Positions 9,716 to 17,436 of a DNA stretch of 35,006 bases are shown one piece after another; position 1 is the stretch's first letter; every line of letters starts with the position of its first letter. A program made the position numbers and the translations under genes. The DNA is from Acidimicrobiia bacterium. GTDB taxonomy: Bacteria > Acidobacteriota > Vicinamibacteria > Vicinamibacterales > CAVVIG01. The notes under the pieces were generated by a model. The model saw only the letters and a program-made list of their open reading frames with translations, was not told the origin of the DNA and made no database searches. Location of the stretch: the NCBI GenBank assembly GCA_016871175.1, contig VFZL01000042.1, positions 1 through 35,006 on the forward strand, read 5' to 3'.

Positions 9716-11033
9716 CGTTATCGTGGTGTCCGCCGGGGCGCGGTCCGCTTGAGTCTCCCTCCACGTCCGGGATGGAGATCACCGTGTTCGCCCCGTAATG
9801 GCTCCACGGCGGCGGGGTACCGTCGCCGACGCGAATGATGATGACGGGAAACGGTGGCACGTCAGATGGCCAAGGCGAATGGCAGTCCGTGACGATGAAC
9901 AGCACGTCGATGGGATCGCCCGTCCGCGTCGTGAATATGCCGATACCGGCCGCCAGGTCCGTTCCCCCGCCGCCATAGAGCTCCACCTGTGTTGCCGAAA
10001 ACGACGAGCGCACCATGTGTACCGCGGCATCGCAGCAGGCGACGATGACCTCAGCACCGTACCCCAGTTGACGGAACAGCCCCGTCAGCTCCGACACGGC
10101 GCGTGACAACTGCGAGTCGCTGATCGATCCAGACGTGTCAATCAAGAACCCGGGCCTTGGCCGCGGCTGGTGAAAGCTCGGCATGATCAGATCGCCGTAA
10201 CAGGCCTGCCGCCGGTGGGGGCGCCTGTAGGTCCGATCGTAGCGGCCAAGGGTGCTCCGGCGCAGGGCTTTCCGCGCGACCTGACGGATGGTCGCGCTGT
10301 AGTCGACCTTCGGAGCAAGGATCGCTGTCGCCCAGCGACGCCAGGACAGTGACACCGTACCCGCGAAACGTGAGATGTCCTGAATCCGCCGCGCCACGTC
10401 GCGTCGTATCAGCTCCGCTTTGAGCCGATCGACACTGGGGATTGCGCTGGCCTGACCCTGATCGGCGGGGACTTCCCAGGGGCGCGGTTCCCCGTGTGCA
10501 CCGGACCCGCAGTCTGCTCCCTGCTGGCTCGGTTCCTGCTGCGGGCGTTCCTGGGTCTGTGAGGACGAGGAGAGCTGCGCGAAGTAGACCTCGGCGCGAT
10601 CGCCGCTCTCGAGTCCGTACTTGCTGGGCAACGGGGGATCACCCGGGAGCGGGAGCCCTTCGTCTTGGAGATCATCATTGATCTCGCAATCCGTGGCCGT
10701 GTTCCAGCGCTTGTGATTGGTGATGCCGGCCGCCTTTCGGCGACCCTCGTGATCGCGGAGTAGGTGGCTCACTTCGTGGATCAGCAGCGTGGCGTTCTCT
10801 TCAACGGTGTGCGAGATCAGCCACGTCGGGTTGTAGTACATCCGCCAGTGCGCGTCGACGGCCATGCTGCCGATGAGTGTGGTCTCCACGGGCACGAGGC
10901 TGAAGAGCGCCGGGGCGAAGTAGCTGCGCTGGTAGGCGGCATGGACGCGTGCCGCCTGTAGCTGACGCGCGTAGCCAAGCGCGGGCCTCTCGGCACGACG
11001 ATCCGCTCGAGACCAGAGACCAGCGAAACGCAT
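9474..11033 (-). CDS. DUF2201-type protein: zincin-like domain plus VWA domain, MoxR partner
   Basis: A protein of 519 residues as read. The N-terminal domain has HEVSHLLRDH at residues 86-95, an HExxHxxxxH zinc-metallopeptidase motif, followed by TATDCEINDDL, characteristic of DUF2201_N. A linker rich in Gln, Ser and Pro (about 150-200) leads to a VWA-like domain with a canonical metal-site motif LIDTSGSIS and, later, GGGGTDLAAGI and VLFIVTDCHSPWP. Such proteins pair with MoxR AAA ATPases, here encoded 4 bases upstream. The last 80 residues, after about ISIPDVEGDSSG, are His/Arg/Pro-rich and lie entirely over the membrane-protein frame, so they are probably not native: the domain normally ends about here, and a frameshift may have removed the real stop. 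The motifs are seen directly; protease activity is not demonstrated for the family. Confidence 0.82.
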   Translation of the reverse strand: MRFAGLWSRADRRAERPALGYARQLQAARVHAAYQRSYFAPALFSLVPVETTLIGSMAVDAHWRMYYNPTWLISHTVEENATLLIHEVSHLLRDHEGRRKAAGITNHKRWNTATDCEINDDLQDEGLPLPGDPPLPSKYGLESGDRAEVYFAQLSSSSQTQERPQQEPSQQGADCGSGAHGEPRPWEVPADQGQASAIPSVDRLKAELIRRDVARRIQDISRFAGTVSLSWRRWATAILAPKVDYSATIRQVARKALRRSTLGRYDRTYRRPHRRQACYGDLIMPSFHQPRPRPGFLIDTSGSISDSQLSRAVSELTGLFRQLGYGAEVIVACCDAAVHMVRSSFSATQVELYGGGGTDLAAGIGIFTTRTGDPIDVLFIVTDCHSPWPSDVPPFPVIIIRVGDGTPPPWSHYGANTVISIPDVEGDSSGPRPGGHHDNDGQANPQTRGGRHGPMEASSADHSARLVACLALPCRVGVLDGRAHRHRVGHRHPAHRHRSAQHRDDYGPDLLYRFATAAL

Positions 11034-11037
11034 GTGG

Positions 11038-12195
11038 TCAGTCTCGCGGGAGCAGCTTGGCCATCTGCATCAACTCGTAGAAGGGACGACACTCCTCCGG
11101 GAGCGTCAACCGCCCCTCGGGGCGATTGGCCCGATCACACAAGGCTCGTGCGGCGGCGGTGGGGATGTCCGCATTCGTGCGACACGCGACCCCGAGCGCA
11201 ATCATGGCGGCTTCCCACCGCTCCGGGGTGTTGCGGTTGATGACCGCGCCGGCGAGGGAGTGGCAGACTGCGTATGCGCGATCGACGCGGTCGGGCAGGA
11301 CGAAGCGCCGAGGATCTCTGAGAATGTCCTCCGGATCCGGGAGGTTCAGCGTCTCCTTGTATTCGAGGAAGGGCAAGGCCTGATCGCCAACCAACCCGGC
11401 GAGGGCCGGACCCTGGAGCAGCCGATTGCCGGGAGACACCGATTCAATGGCTGCAAGCAATCGCGACGCGAGATACCACGTCCGCGCTGACGCCCACGGA
11501 CCACTCCGCCGGGCCGGATCGTCTGGCGGGGCCATCCACGCGTCCCGGCCCGACGCCTTGACGTACGCGGCAATGATGGCCCGCTGGCGATGGTGGTGCA
11601 CCTGCAAGTAGTCGGCTGGCAGCAGCGGGAGATGGCTCGGAGCGGGGAAGTCGCTGACCATCAGGTCGCACCACGTGTCGTGGTCCATCGGAAACTCGCC
11701 GTGCCACAGGCGATTCGCCATTGGTGGCTGGATCTCTTGGCCGCCTGCCGACCAGTCGACGGCGTTGCTGGCGCACAAGTACACGACTCCGCCTTGACCT
11801 GGCACGTAGTTGGGCAGCTGGAGCTCGCCGCACACGTTCTCGGTCAGCAACCTCAGCATCGCCGCCTGTGTGGTCGGAGGGACAGTGGTGAGCTCATCGA
11901 GGAAGACCACCACCATGAAGCCCTCTTCGGCGAGCCGCTGCGCGTCGCGCGCCCAGGCCATGGGCAGCAGCCTCACGCCATCGGTGGTGGAGACCGGGAA
12001 GCCGCCGAAGTCCTGTGGCTCTCGAATCGAGCCCACCAGGACGAGGACCTTGCACTTCAGCCCCGCGCGCCCGAAGCCGACCTCGAGGCTCTTGGCGAAC
12101 TCGGTCTTTCCAACGCCGGGAAAGCCGGTCATGTGCATGGGAACACGGGCCTGCAGGCCTATGGCAATGAGCTGAACGAAGTCTCTGAATTCCAT
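11038..12195 (-). CDS. MoxR-family AAA+ ATPase
   Basis: A protein of 385 residues. The Walker A motif is at residues 24-31 (GFPGVGKT), Walker B at 95-101 (VVVFLDE), followed by a helix TTQAAMLRLLTENV and sensor-1 like YLCASN, then the MoxR-type PMANRLWHGEFPMD segment. The C-terminal 150 residues are helical and carry the winged/lid region. MoxR ATPases act as chaperone-like remodelling machines with VWA-domain partners, and here the partner gene begins 4 bases after this stop, so co-translation is likely. The ATG at 12195 leaves 35 bases to the broken sugar dehydrogenase upstream, with no obvious promoter between them. The operation (metal insertion, complex assembly or stress/defence switch) cannot be read from the sequence. 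Confidence 0.88.
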   Translation of the reverse strand: MEFRDFVQLIAIGLQARVPMHMTGFPGVGKTEFAKSLEVGFGRAGLKCKVLVLVGSIREPQDFGGFPVSTTDGVRLLPMAWARDAQRLAEEGFMVVVFLDELTTVPPTTQAAMLRLLTENVCGELQLPNYVPGQGGVVYLCASNAVDWSAGGQEIQPPMANRLWHGEFPMDHDTWCDLMVSDFPAPSHLPLLPADYLQVHHHRQRAIIAAYVKASGRDAWMAPPDDPARRSGPWASARTWYLASRLLAAIESVSPGNRLLQGPALAGLVGDQALPFLEYKETLNLPDPEDILRDPRRFVLPDRVDRAYAVCHSLAGAVINRNTPERWEAAMIALGVACRTNADIPTAAARALCDRANRPEGRLTLPEECRPFYELMQMAKLLPRD

Positions 12196-12230
12196 GCCTG
12201 CACGAAGCCGTCTGGGCGGGACCGACTCGG

Positions 12231-13757
12231 TTAACGCGTCGAGGACGATGCCCCTTCGGGCACCAGTACGCGTACCATCCCGTCTTGACCCGACGTCAAG
12301 AGCAACTCCCCGTCGCGGCTGATGCTGATGTGCAGATCCGCGCGCGGCAGCGTGGCACCGTTGGTCTTCTCCACCAGCTCTCGAAACGAGGTGTAGATGC
12401 GGTTTCCCTGGGCGTCCCGCACGAAGATCTGCACCTCTTCCACGGGCGCCACCGTCCGCGGCACGCCGTCGTCGGCCTTCTTCATCGCGGCGACGTCTGC
12501 CACGAACACGCGTCCGCGGGTGATGTCGCCGAACACGAACTTGCCGCGAAGCGCCGGGATGCGACCGTAGTACGCGAATCCGCCCGTGATCGCCTGGCCA
12601 TCACGGTGGTCGTAGATCGTGACCGGATAGGTAAAGCCGTCCTTCTGTCGTCCCTCCAGGATCTCGGCAGGCAAGGCAAACAACTGGCCCGGGTTGACGC
12701 CAGGACGCGTGACGCCGTTGTCGAAGTAGCCCTCGCGTTTCATCCATCCATAGTTCTCGCCGTTGCGGACGATGTTGATCTCTTCGATGTGATTCATCCC
12801 AATGCCCGAGGCGAACATGGTGCCGTCATTGCGATCCCACGAGATACGGTGCGCGTTGCGGAAGCCGTAGGCGTAGATCTCGCCAAGCGTCTTCGGATCG
12901 CCGTCGGCCGCGAAGACGTTGCCCTTCGGAATGGTGTAGTCGCCGAGGCCCTTGGCGCCACCGGTGACGGAGGGGCTTCGCGGATCGAAGCGGAGGATCG
13001 CGCCGACTACCGTGTCGAGCCGCTGCACTTGAGTGGGGTTGTTGGCCTTCGGTCCAGCGCCGTTGCTGAAGCCCAGGTCGTTCCCGCTCGTAAAGATCAG
13101 CCCGTAGTCGACGTCCCCAGGTCTCGCCGTCGGGTTGAACCCGACGAACCCGAAGGGGTGCGTCAGGCTGTCGACGATGTGCGCCACGCGTAGCAATTCC
13201 CGGCGTGTGCCGTCGAACGTGCTGGCCGCCGGGTTGGTGGTTCTTCACTCGGTGTAGACGTTGTGATACGTGACGTCCGCCGCGGTGAACGTGGGGGGAA
13301 TGAAATTGGGCGTCGCCGGATTGCCGGGTGCCCGCTCGGCGTGCACGGTGTAGAAGAGTCCGTTCTTGGCGAACTCGGGATGGAAATCGAACCCGATGAA
13401 ACCGCTCTCCAGGCGGTTGTGCACGGACAGCGGAAACACCTTGCCCACGTCGAGGCAGAGCAGGGGTTGGTTATTGGCGTCCAGCAGGTAGAGGAAGCCG
13501 CGTGAGTCGTTGACGAATCGTCGTCCGTCGGGTAAGTCGCGCACGAAACTGACTCTGGCCCAGCCCGATGGGTTGACGTCCTGGTCGGGCGGCCGCAGAC
13601 CTCGCGTCTGCGGCAGGCGTACGAGGTCTCTCACCTCGACCGCCAACCCGCGCTGCTCGACGCCGGCCGGGAGGGGAGGAGTCGGAATCTGGCCACCGAG
13701 CCCGCTGGCGGCTGCCAAGACGAGGCCGGCGACTGCGACGGGCGTTCGAGCAGGCAT
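12231..13757 (-). pseudogene. PQQ-type sugar (glucose/sorbosone) dehydrogenase split by in-frame TGA
   Basis: About 508 codons. The ATG at 13757 follows a strong GGAGGAG and begins a signal peptide (MPARTPVAVAGLVLAAASG). The first piece has FVNDSRGFLYLLD and SGFIGFDFHPEFAKNG, typical of soluble glucose/sorbosone dehydrogenase propellers, and ends at TGA 13245-13247 after YHNVYTE. The frame continues unchanged: RTTNPAASTFDGTRRELLR, then PFGFVGFNPTARPGDVDYG, LGEIYAYGFRNAHRISWD and a complete C-terminus. Homologues usually have a Trp in this position (a TEW pattern), so TGG to TGA is the simplest explanation. A TTG at 13196 could start the second part, but it would lack the signal peptide and first blades. 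The original enzyme would oxidise a sugar or sugar alcohol in the periplasm. Confidence 0.85.
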
Positions 13758-13872
13758 CACTCCTCCGTTCAAGGGCGTCGACGCGGATCGGGGCGAACGA
13801 TGTGACAGGCTATCACGCAGCACGCCTCGGCATAAGATGCGTGTCGACGGCCTGTATCAGAGGAGCCACATC

Positions 13873-14901
13873 ATGGCGTGTACCGAACCTAGCGAGGGCA
13901 CCGTCGGCCGGTGGATGAGTCGACGCGAGTTCGGAATGTTGGTGGGAACGGCGGCCGTTGCGGCGCCAGCGCGGCTGCGCGCACAGCCGCCGGCATCGCG
14001 GCCGACACGGCCGCTCATCAAGGCACAAACCTTCAATCATCTCGCGATGGCCGTGACCGACGTGCAGAGGACCGCCGATTGGTACCAGAAGGTGTTCGGC
14101 ATGCCGGTACGATTCGGGGAGGACGCGTCTGGGACGCGGATCGCGACCCTCCGAGTCGGTGACGGTCCTGAATTCCTCGAACTGATTCCTGTATCGGGCG
14201 GTGCCAAGCCTGGTTTTGCGCACCTCGGGTTCGGCGTGCTCAACTTCAACCGTGCCGCAGCGGATCAGGCGCTTGCCGCCAGAAGCCTGAAAGGCGAGTG
14301 GCGGACGCGCACGATCTCCGGCACCGGCGTGGCGGAGCTCTTCATCCGCGACCCAGACGACCTACACATTCAGATTCAAGATACGCGTTACACCGCAGGG
14401 GGTGGAGCACTGGGCGACCAGTGGGCGCAGGGGTGGACCGTGCCGGCGCAGGGGAGCGTACCGTCGCTGGGAGTGCGCTGCGTCAACCATGCGACGTTCG
14501 GATCCGCGAGCAAGGAACGGGTGGAGCGGTTCTACATCGAGCTGTTCGACCTGCGCCTGCTGTCGTGGGACTACCGACCGAGCGAGCCGAGCAAGATCCT
14601 CGGGTTCGTGAGCGACTCGCCCCGATCCTTCATCGCGCCCGGGCAGGGCCGGGTCGGCATCAGCCATTACTGTCTGGGTGTCGATTCGTTCGATCGCGGC
14701 AGGGTCGTGAAGAGGTTGACCGACCTCGGCGTTCCGGTTCGGCCAGCGGGTGACGATCGAAAGGCGTGCTGTGGCGCCGGCATCGTATACAGCGCTGGCG
14801 AGACGGCCTTCCTCGCTGATCCAGACGGCATCAGCGTGCAGATCACCGATGCGAATTACTGCGCCGGCACAGGTCCGATTGGGGTCATCCCAGCCATCTG
14901 A
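13873..14901 (+). CDS. Tat-exported VOC-superfamily protein (two glyoxalase/dioxygenase modules)
   Basis: A protein of 342 residues. The ATG at 13873 is chosen because AGGAG lies 7 bases upstream and a twin-arginine signal follows (SRREFGMLVGTAAVAAPA). Two vicinal-oxygen-chelate modules are visible: one begins FNHLAMAVTDVQRTADWYQKV and ends ELFIRDPDDLHIQIQD, the second begins VNHATFGSASKERVERFYIE and ends ETAFLADPDGISVQITD. These contain the alternating beta-alpha-beta-beta-beta units and likely metal ligands (His in NHL/NHA and SHY, acidic residues in IQIQD/VQITD). The family includes extradiol dioxygenases and glyoxalases; the substrate is unknown. The aldo/keto reductase gene follows after 40 bases on the same strand. 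The frame is open upstream of 13873, but that part reads over the signal peptide of the divergent gene. Confidence 0.82.
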   Translation: MACTEPSEGTVGRWMSRREFGMLVGTAAVAAPARLRAQPPASRPTRPLIKAQTFNHLAMAVTDVQRTADWYQKVFGMPVRFGEDASGTRIATLRVGDGPEFLELIPVSGGAKPGFAHLGFGVLNFNRAAADQALAARSLKGEWRTRTISGTGVAELFIRDPDDLHIQIQDTRYTAGGGALGDQWAQGWTVPAQGSVPSLGVRCVNHATFGSASKERVERFYIELFDLRLLSWDYRPSEPSKILGFVSDSPRSFIAPGQGRVGISHYCLGVDSFDRGRVVKRLTDLGVPVRPAGDDRKACCGAGIVYSAGETAFLADPDGISVQITDANYCAGTGPIGVIPAI

Positions 14902-14941
14902 GTGACGCCAGAACGCCCACGCCACGGAACATGGAGCCCCT

Positions 14942-15943
14942 TTGGAACGCTACTCTCTCTCGCCTGGCTTCAGCATCTGCCGCATCGTCAACGGCATGTG
15001 GCAGGTTTCCGGCGGCCATGGCCGCATCGATCGCGACAACGCGCTGCAGGCGATGACCGCTCACGTCGACGCGGGGTTCACGACGTGGGACCTGGCGGAT
15101 CACTATGGGCCGGCGGAGGATTTCGTCGGCGAATTCCGTCGGGGCCACGCCGCCGCGCACGGCGAGGCCGCGCTCGACGGCTTGCAGTTCTTCACCAAGT
15201 GGGTCCCGCGGCCCGGACCGATGCCGCTCGCGGTGGTGCAGTCGGCCGTCGATGTCTCGCGACGACGGATGGCCATGCCCACACTCGACATGCTCCAGCT
15301 GCACTGGTGGGACTACGCGGATGCCCGATACCTCGATGCACTCGGGCACTTGGCTGCGCTCCGCGACTCGGGGTCGATTCGCCATCTGGCTCTGACGAAC
15401 TTCGATACCGCGCACGTGGCCGGGATCCTGGACCGCGGCATTCCGATCGTCTCGAACCAGGTCCAGTTCTCGCTGATTGACCGTCGGCCCGAGGTCCAGA
15501 TGGTGCCGCTGTGTCTCGAGCGCGGCGTGCATCTGCTCGCGTACGGCACCGTCTGCGGCGGACTGCTGTCCGAGCGGTTTCTCGGCCAGCCGGAACCGCG
15601 GCCGTCAGCGTTCGACACGGTCAGCCTCCGCAAGTACAAGCAGATGGTCGACGCGTGGGGCGGCTGGTCGCTTTTCCAAGAGCTCTTGGTCGCTCTGCGC
15701 GACATCGCCGCCCGGTATGGTGTCAGCATTGCGGCCGTGGCGGTGCGCTGGGTGCTGGACCGTCCGGCGGTTGCGGGTGCGATCCTCGGGCGCCGGCTTG
15801 GGCTGACCGATCACCGCGAGGACGACCAGCGGGTTCTCGCGCTCAGGCTCGACGCTGAGGACCGTGCCCGCCTGGATACCGTGCAGGGGAAGTCTCGGAA
15901 TCTGATGACCGTGATCGGCGACTGCGGTGACGAGTATCGTTGA
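14942..15943 (+). CDS. Aldo/keto reductase
   Basis: A protein of 333 residues with a TIM-barrel aldo/keto reductase layout. The catalytic tetrad is complete: Asp and Tyr in TTWDLADHYGPAE, Lys in LQFFTKW, His in MLQLHWW. The cofactor region toward the C-terminus (SIAAVAVRWVLDRPAVAGAILG) fits NAD(P)H binding. The proposed start is a TTG at 14942, because no ATG or GTG in this frame lies close upstream and the protein begins as homologues do (YSLSPGFSICRIVNGMWQV); GGAG occurs a few bases before it. The ATG at 14931 is in another frame. It probably forms a two-gene unit with the VOC protein. The substrate is unknown. Confidence 0.87.
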   Translation: MERYSLSPGFSICRIVNGMWQVSGGHGRIDRDNALQAMTAHVDAGFTTWDLADHYGPAEDFVGEFRRGHAAAHGEAALDGLQFFTKWVPRPGPMPLAVVQSAVDVSRRRMAMPTLDMLQLHWWDYADARYLDALGHLAALRDSGSIRHLALTNFDTAHVAGILDRGIPIVSNQVQFSLIDRRPEVQMVPLCLERGVHLLAYGTVCGGLLSERFLGQPEPRPSAFDTVSLRKYKQMVDAWGGWSLFQELLVALRDIAARYGVSIAAVAVRWVLDRPAVAGAILGRRLGLTDHREDDQRVLALRLDAEDRARLDTVQGKSRNLMTVIGDCGDEYR

Positions 15944-15995
15944 AGCGGCGAGCGCGTCCCGTCACGCGCGCAGCCCCGATCGAATGCCCCCGAGC

Positions 15996-16024
15996 AGACG
16001 AGCTCGCCATCGCGGTGCTCGTCT
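15996..16024. terminator. Hairpin between convergent genes
   Basis: AGACGAGC (15996-16003) pairs perfectly with GCTCGTCT (16017-16024) across a 13-base loop, in the 168-base gap between the plus-strand reductase and the minus-strand epoxide hydrolase. There is no T-run on either side, so it is at best a weak or Rho-assisted bidirectional terminator. The rest of the gap shows nothing recognisable. Confidence 0.3.
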
Positions 16025-16111
16025 CGTAGGGCCAACCGAGCGTCCACCAGCCGGCGCGAGCCAGGGCCTCAGTGCGGAGAGGAAGCGCGAGGAGGAGGCG
16101 GTGAGGAGGGG

Positions 16112-17422
16112 CTAGTTCCCTCGCGTCGGGGAACGCAGTCCTCGAAAGAACGTGCGCACGTCGTCCACCAGGAGGCCAGGTTCTTCGAGGGCCGCAAAAT
16201 GACCGCCGCGTGGCATCTCGGTCCAGTGGACCAGGTTCATGCCGGGCTCGAGCCAGACCCGCGGCGCGTAGACCAGCTCCCTCGGAAAGATCGCGCAGCC
16301 TGTGGGGACGTCGATTCGAGGAAGCTTCACGGCGCCCGCATGGCGCGATTCGTAGTACAGGCGGGCGGAGGAGGTCGCGGTCTGCGTGACCCAGTACACC
16401 GTGATGTTGGTCAGGAGCTCGTCCTTCGTGAACTTCTTCTCCACGTCGCCGTCGCAATCGCACCACGATCGAAACTTCTCGACGATCCACGCGGCGAGGC
16501 CGGCCGGCGAGTCGTTCAAGCCGTAGCCGACGGTCTGCGGCTTCGTGCCCTGGATGCCGCTATATCCCTGTTCTTCGCCCGCAGCAAAGAGACGAGAGCG
16601 CACCTTCTCGGCCTCGGCCGGCGGCAAGGTGTCGATGGCGTTCTGGCCTCCTGGAGGTGGACCGCCGACACAGAAGTTCAGATGGAGTCCCGCCACGTGT
16701 GACGCGTCCTGTACGGCGAGCGACCGCGAGATGATCGATCCCCAGTCCCCGCCCTGCGTGCCGTACCGCTCATACCCGAGGCGAGTCATCAGCTTGGCGA
16801 AGATGTCCGCCATCCGCTGCGGGCCGTAGCCGGAGCTGCGCGGCGCCGCGGAGAACCCATAGCCGGGAATCGAGGGTGCGACGACGTGGAAAGCGTCCTC
16901 GGCGCGGCCACCGTGCGAGGTCGGATCCGAGAGCGGGCCGATGATCTTGGTGAACTCGACGAACGAGCCTGGCCATCCGTGCGTGATGAGCAGCGGCAGC
17001 GCGTTCGGCTGCGCAGACTTCCGATGCACGAAGTGCACCTCGATGCCGTCGATGTTCGTCTTGAACTGTTCGAACGCGTTCAACCTGCGCTCCTGCGCAC
17101 GCCAGTCGAACGTGTCGCGCCAGTATGCGATGAGCTCCTTGAGATAGGCGAGGTCCGTGCCGTAGGTCCAACCCGAGCCGTCAATCGCGTCGGGCAACCG
17201 TGTCCGCGCCAGCCGGTCCTTCAGATCGGCGAGCACTTCGTCTGGCACGTGGATCGTGAACGGCACGATCTGATCGCCCTGCGGGGCCGGACCTGATCCA
17301 CTCGCTGGCGGGGGCTGAGACGAGGCGGCAGGCGGCGCTCCGGCAGGGCCGCCACAACTCCAGACACCCTCTCCCGTCACGAGCGCCACAACGAACACGA
17401 TCCAACGCTGACGGCTTCTCAT
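16112..17422 (-). CDS. Epoxide hydrolase-like alpha/beta hydrolase, probable lipoprotein
   Basis: A protein of 436 residues. An N-terminal hydrophobic segment (WIVFVVALVTGEGVW) ends in VWSCGG, a plausible lipobox, followed by a Pro/Ser-rich linker. The epoxide hydrolase N-terminal domain follows (PFTIHVPDEVLADLKDRL and LPDAIDGSGWTYG), then the alpha/beta core with oxyanion motif HGWPGS, nucleophile elbow GGDWGS (Asp nucleophile) and a catalytic His in RGGHFAALEEP. These features match the microsomal/juvenile-hormone epoxide hydrolase-like group, whose bacterial members act on unknown epoxides. The ATG at 17422 is preferred, since the long open region upstream overlaps the neighbouring gene. 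It lies 14 bases after the cytochrome/propeller gene and probably shares its transcript. Confidence 0.88.
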   Translation of the reverse strand: MRSRQRWIVFVVALVTGEGVWSCGGPAGAPPAASSQPPPASGSGPAPQGDQIVPFTIHVPDEVLADLKDRLARTRLPDAIDGSGWTYGTDLAYLKELIAYWRDTFDWRAQERRLNAFEQFKTNIDGIEVHFVHRKSAQPNALPLLITHGWPGSFVEFTKIIGPLSDPTSHGGRAEDAFHVVAPSIPGYGFSAAPRSSGYGPQRMADIFAKLMTRLGYERYGTQGGDWGSIISRSLAVQDASHVAGLHLNFCVGGPPPGGQNAIDTLPPAEAEKVRSRLFAAGEEQGYSGIQGTKPQTVGYGLNDSPAGLAAWIVEKFRSWCDCDGDVEKKFTKDELLTNITVYWVTQTATSSARLYYESRHAGAVKLPRIDVPTGCAIFPRELVYAPRVWLEPGMNLVHWTEMPRGGHFAALEEPGLLVDDVRTFFRGLRSPTRGN

Positions 17423-17436
17423 GGCAATCCGTGCCT

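Noticed and set aside
13245-13247. Selenocysteine at the in-frame TGA of the sugar dehydrogenase
   Set aside because: The position is usually Trp in relatives, no Cys homologues are recalled, and no SECIS-like hairpin was noticed right after the codon.
14931-14944. ATG at 14931 as the aldo/keto reductase start
   Set aside because: It is in a different frame from the reductase; the TTG at 14942 fits homologous N-termini.
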